A DNA stretch of 64,000 nt from positions 1 through 64,000 of the forward strand of contig NZ_KB899418.1 of NCBI RefSeq assembly GCF_000378205.1, read 5' to 3'. The notes beneath the pieces were generated by a model that was given only the letters and a program-made list of their open reading frames with translations, was not told the origin of the DNA and made no database searches. The position numbers and the translations under genes are program-made. Every line of letters starts with the position of its first letter. Positions within the stretch are counted from its first letter, which is position 1. Source of the DNA: Sediminispirochaeta bajacaliforniensis DSM 16054. GTDB lineage: Bacteria > Spirochaetota > Spirochaetia > DSM-16054 > Sediminispirochaetaceae. Positions 62,203-64,000 of this stretch are shown in pieces.

Positions 62203-63746
62203 CGCTTGAGAATTGCTACCAAAAGATCGAGGCTCTCTTCGATATCCCGGAATCGTTCCTGGATATTTCGTTTTTCAACCCCTTCGATGGCCCGTATGTT
62301 GGTAACGATCCCCGGCTGGCGCTGTTTCGCATCACGATTCAGTAGCATAACAAAACGATAAAGCTTACCGAAAAGGGCTCCACTCTGCTTAACCAATTCG
62401 GCAGCTTCCGTATCGAGAGTTTTTTGATACTCTTCAATGGCGGTACGGTCCTCGGCAGAAATTCCGTCGGATTGTAAAAGTGACGCAGCCTCCTTGTCCC
62501 CGATCGTACGGTCCCCGATAGGTACATCACCTGCAAAGGTACAAAAGGCCTTCAAATTCGTTTCAAGCCCTTCGGCATCGCTCATGATGCGTACCAAACG
62601 CTGGCCCAAGGTCGGATCGGGGAAAAAACCCTCATCAAGGAGCTTTGCAAGCTCCCGGGAAATCGAGGGGCGGTAGATGGCTTCCAAGAAGTTCGTCACC
62701 GTTTCAAGGGGCAAAACATAACGAAAGCCTACAAAGCCGGCAGCAAGAAGAAGACGATCAATACCCTCCCCATATTCCTTCAACGGCCTGTAGGAAATAC
62801 CGAGAAAGAGTTTCTCCGCAATCGGACGAAGTTTTTTCTCTTTTGCCGACTTCTCCAGCCGAAAGCGGTCTCGCAGAAATTTCTCTTTGATACGCTGAAT
62901 CTCGTGTAGCTGACTATTCTCAGGTTTCGGATAGGTAGAGGGCTGAAAAGCGGCATCCTCTTTTTCGATTTGGAGGAGCAGGAGGAACTCCTCGGCCGAA
63001 AATCCCCTTTCCCTGGCCTCACGCAGATGATAGAGCCGCTGTTCCAGGGTATCAGAGGCCTCATCACCACTGAGAATCGATATATCCCTTTCAAAGGAAA
63101 TCGATACCTCGAAATCCTCCCAGATATAGTAGAAGTCAAGAAGCTCTTCCTCAACCTGAGTCAAGGCTATCGGTGAAAATGCCGAAACATAGCGGGGATT
63201 GAGAATACTAAATGAGGGATCGAATTGTACCAATAGGCCCTGGAAATCATAGCGGAGTAACTCTGCAAAAAGTAAAAGATGGAAAAAGCCATCCGAAAAA
63301 CCGGAAAAGCGATCACCGGAGAGGAGCGTAAGCAAAGACTCAAAACGCAGATCAAGCCTTTCAAGGGCGGCAAAGGGATCTAAAGAGGAGGAAACTTCAG
63401 CTTTCATTTTTTCGTATGAGAGGGATTCCAACAGCTCGACCGCCTCATCATCCATCCAGGAGCGAAACAAAGTTCTGGCTATCTCCGCCGTCACCTGCTC
63501 ATCCCTGCCAAAGGCAGAGAGGCGGGAAAATTCCCCGGCAAAACTGTGGATACCTCGAGCCAGCTTCAGCATGGCTGAAGCGAATCCTTCCCCAAGACGC
63601 TTTCCCGAGGAATCAAGCCAATCGGGATGGCGCTCTCTAAGGCTTTTTATAATGGCTTTTCGCTGCTTATGCTTATACCACTCCTCCTCGCTGCCCCAGA
63701 AAATTCTGGCAAAGAGTTTCAGCAGGAAATCAAATAGCGAAGCCAT
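62154..63746 (-). CDS. DUF5312-like protein of spirochaetes, function unknown
   Basis: This protein has about 530 residues from ATG 63746 (MASLFDFLLKLFARIFWGSE). It is largely helical, rich in Arg/Glu/Leu, with segments such as FASAMLKLARGIHSFAGEF and LLFAELLRYDFQGLLVQFD and no signal or clear transmembrane helix apart from the amphipathic N-terminus. It resembles DUF5312 proteins that I associate with spirochaetes. The chosen start leaves 10 bases after the cytidine deaminase stop; a longer frame upstream would overlap that gene. Role unknown. Confidence 0.68.
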   Translation of the reverse strand: MASLFDFLLKLFARIFWGSEEEWYKHKQRKAIIKSLRERHPDWLDSSGKRLGEGFASAMLKLARGIHSFAGEFSRLSAFGRDEQVTAEIARTLFRSWMDDEAVELLESLSYEKMKAEVSSSLDPFAALERLDLRFESLLTLLSGDRFSGFSDGFFHLLLFAELLRYDFQGLLVQFDPSFSILNPRYVSAFSPIALTQVEEELLDFYYIWEDFEVSISFERDISILSGDEASDTLEQRLYHLREARERGFSAEEFLLLLQIEKEDAAFQPSTYPKPENSQLHEIQRIKEKFLRDRFRLEKSAKEKKLRPIAEKLFLGISYRPLKEYGEGIDRLLLAAGFVGFRYVLPLETVTNFLEAIYRPSISRELAKLLDEGFFPDPTLGQRLVRIMSDAEGLETNLKAFCTFAGDVPIGDRTIGDKEAASLLQSDGISAEDRTAIEEYQKTLDTEAAELVKQSGALFGKLYRFVMLLNRDAKQRQPGIVTNIRAIEGVEKRNIQERFRDIEESLDLLVAILKRYTVVVSPSEYEALSV

Positions 63747-63756
63747 TGTCGTTTGG

Positions 63757-64000
63757 CTATTCCGGTATGCTGTTAAATGGAACAGGAAGTAATTCGCCGA
63801 AGGTGTAGGTCTGTACAATCCCGGAAAGGTTTGCAACATACACGGGAGTCTCTGCCGAACAAAATTCGGAAAGCACCTGAAGGCAAACGGCACAGGGGAC
63901 AGCGGCCTGTGCGGCATCACTGACCACAAGCAGAGCTTTGACGGAAAGATGCCCCTCCTCCGACATTGCTTTCATCACTGCACCTCGTTCGGCACATATG
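63757..64000 (-). CDS. cdd: Cytidine deaminase, C-terminal part (5' end outside window)
   Basis: The frame is open to the window edge and reads ICAERGAVMKAMSEEG with the zinc-binding Cys and catalytic Glu (CAE), then VPCAVCLQVLSEFC with the second zinc pair (PCxxC), and ends in YVANLSGIVQTYTFGELLP, a typical Cdd C-terminus. It converts cytidine to uridine in pyrimidine salvage. It is the gene before the DUF5312-like gene in the same direction. Confidence 0.88.
   Translation of the reverse strand, partial: ICAERGAVMKAMSEEGHLSVKALLVVSDAAQAAVPCAVCLQVLSEFCSAETPVYVANLSGIVQTYTFGELLPVPFNSIPE

Overview
The window looks like a chromosomal segment of a free-living, fermentative spirochaete, possibly Sediminispirochaeta- or Spirochaeta-like. 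The assignment rests on gene content: a BAPKO_0422-like small outer-membrane barrel, a probable DUF5312 protein, a FIST-domain chemoreceptor, several sugar ABC and TRAP transporters, sigma-54 control and moderate GC. No rRNA or tRNA gene was seen, so the species is an inference.

Layout. (1) 1-3150 is a decayed accessory patch: the right end of an IS66-type element cuts off an AAA ATPase gene that is also frameshifted. Next to it is an AbiE-type toxin-antitoxin pair with an intact antitoxin and a frameshifted toxin. (2) 3.3-8.6 kb: a soluble FIST chemoreceptor, a small outer-membrane barrel, and a four-domain CoA-disulfide-reductase/rhodanese/TusA/DsrE fusion. (3) 8.7-16.1 kb, minus strand: a sugar or polyol catabolic operon (TIM-barrel epimerase, GPH symporter, Zn-dehydrogenase, split transketolase, GldA-like dehydrogenase, AraC regulator). 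(4) 16.4-20.5 kb: an aldehyde dehydrogenase and a small protein behind a clear sigma-54 promoter, divergent from an AcoR-like activator. (5) 20.6-24.6 kb: a metallophosphoesterase, a TetR remnant, a LysR regulator, and a Re-citrate-synthase/isopropylmalate-synthase-like enzyme fused to a Cache-type sensor domain. (6) 24.67-24.82 kb: a short element bounded by 22-bp inverted repeats. (7) 24.9-32.7 kb, minus strand: one six-gene operon with a YesN-type response regulator, a YesM-type kinase without an obvious extracellular sensor, an ABC ATPase homologue that has lost its catalytic motifs in both halves, and an RbsA/RbsC/RbsB-type sugar transporter. (8) 32.8-36.5 kb: a membrane chemoreceptor and a large lipoprotein. 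(9) 36.6-42.0 kb: a sialic-acid-type cluster (NanA lyase, GntR regulator, SiaPQM-like TRAP transporter, SDR). (10) 42.0-50.2 kb: an outer-membrane protein divergent from an RND efflux operon whose TolC-like protein carries an N-terminal periplasmic-binding-protein-like domain, with a TetR regulator. (11) 50.3-56.1 kb: a GH51 arabinofuranosidase with its ABC importer and a divergent ArsR-type regulator, with two copies of one operator-like dyad. (12) 56.2-64 kb: radical SAM protein, CBS/DRTGG pyrophosphatase, an RpiB/histidine kinase/PfkB operon, a DUF5312-like protein and the 3' part of a cytidine deaminase gene.

Most of the window is plant-polymer, sugar and amino-sugar uptake and catabolism, each unit with its own regulator. 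The strongest candidates for something undescribed are the degenerate ABC ATPase translated together with a two-component system and a sugar importer; the aldolase-Cache fusion; the binding-protein-TolC fusion; the split-transketolase pathway of unknown substrate; and the orphan histidine kinase between RpiB and a PfkB kinase. Functions are read from sequence motifs and family knowledge only; no database search was run.
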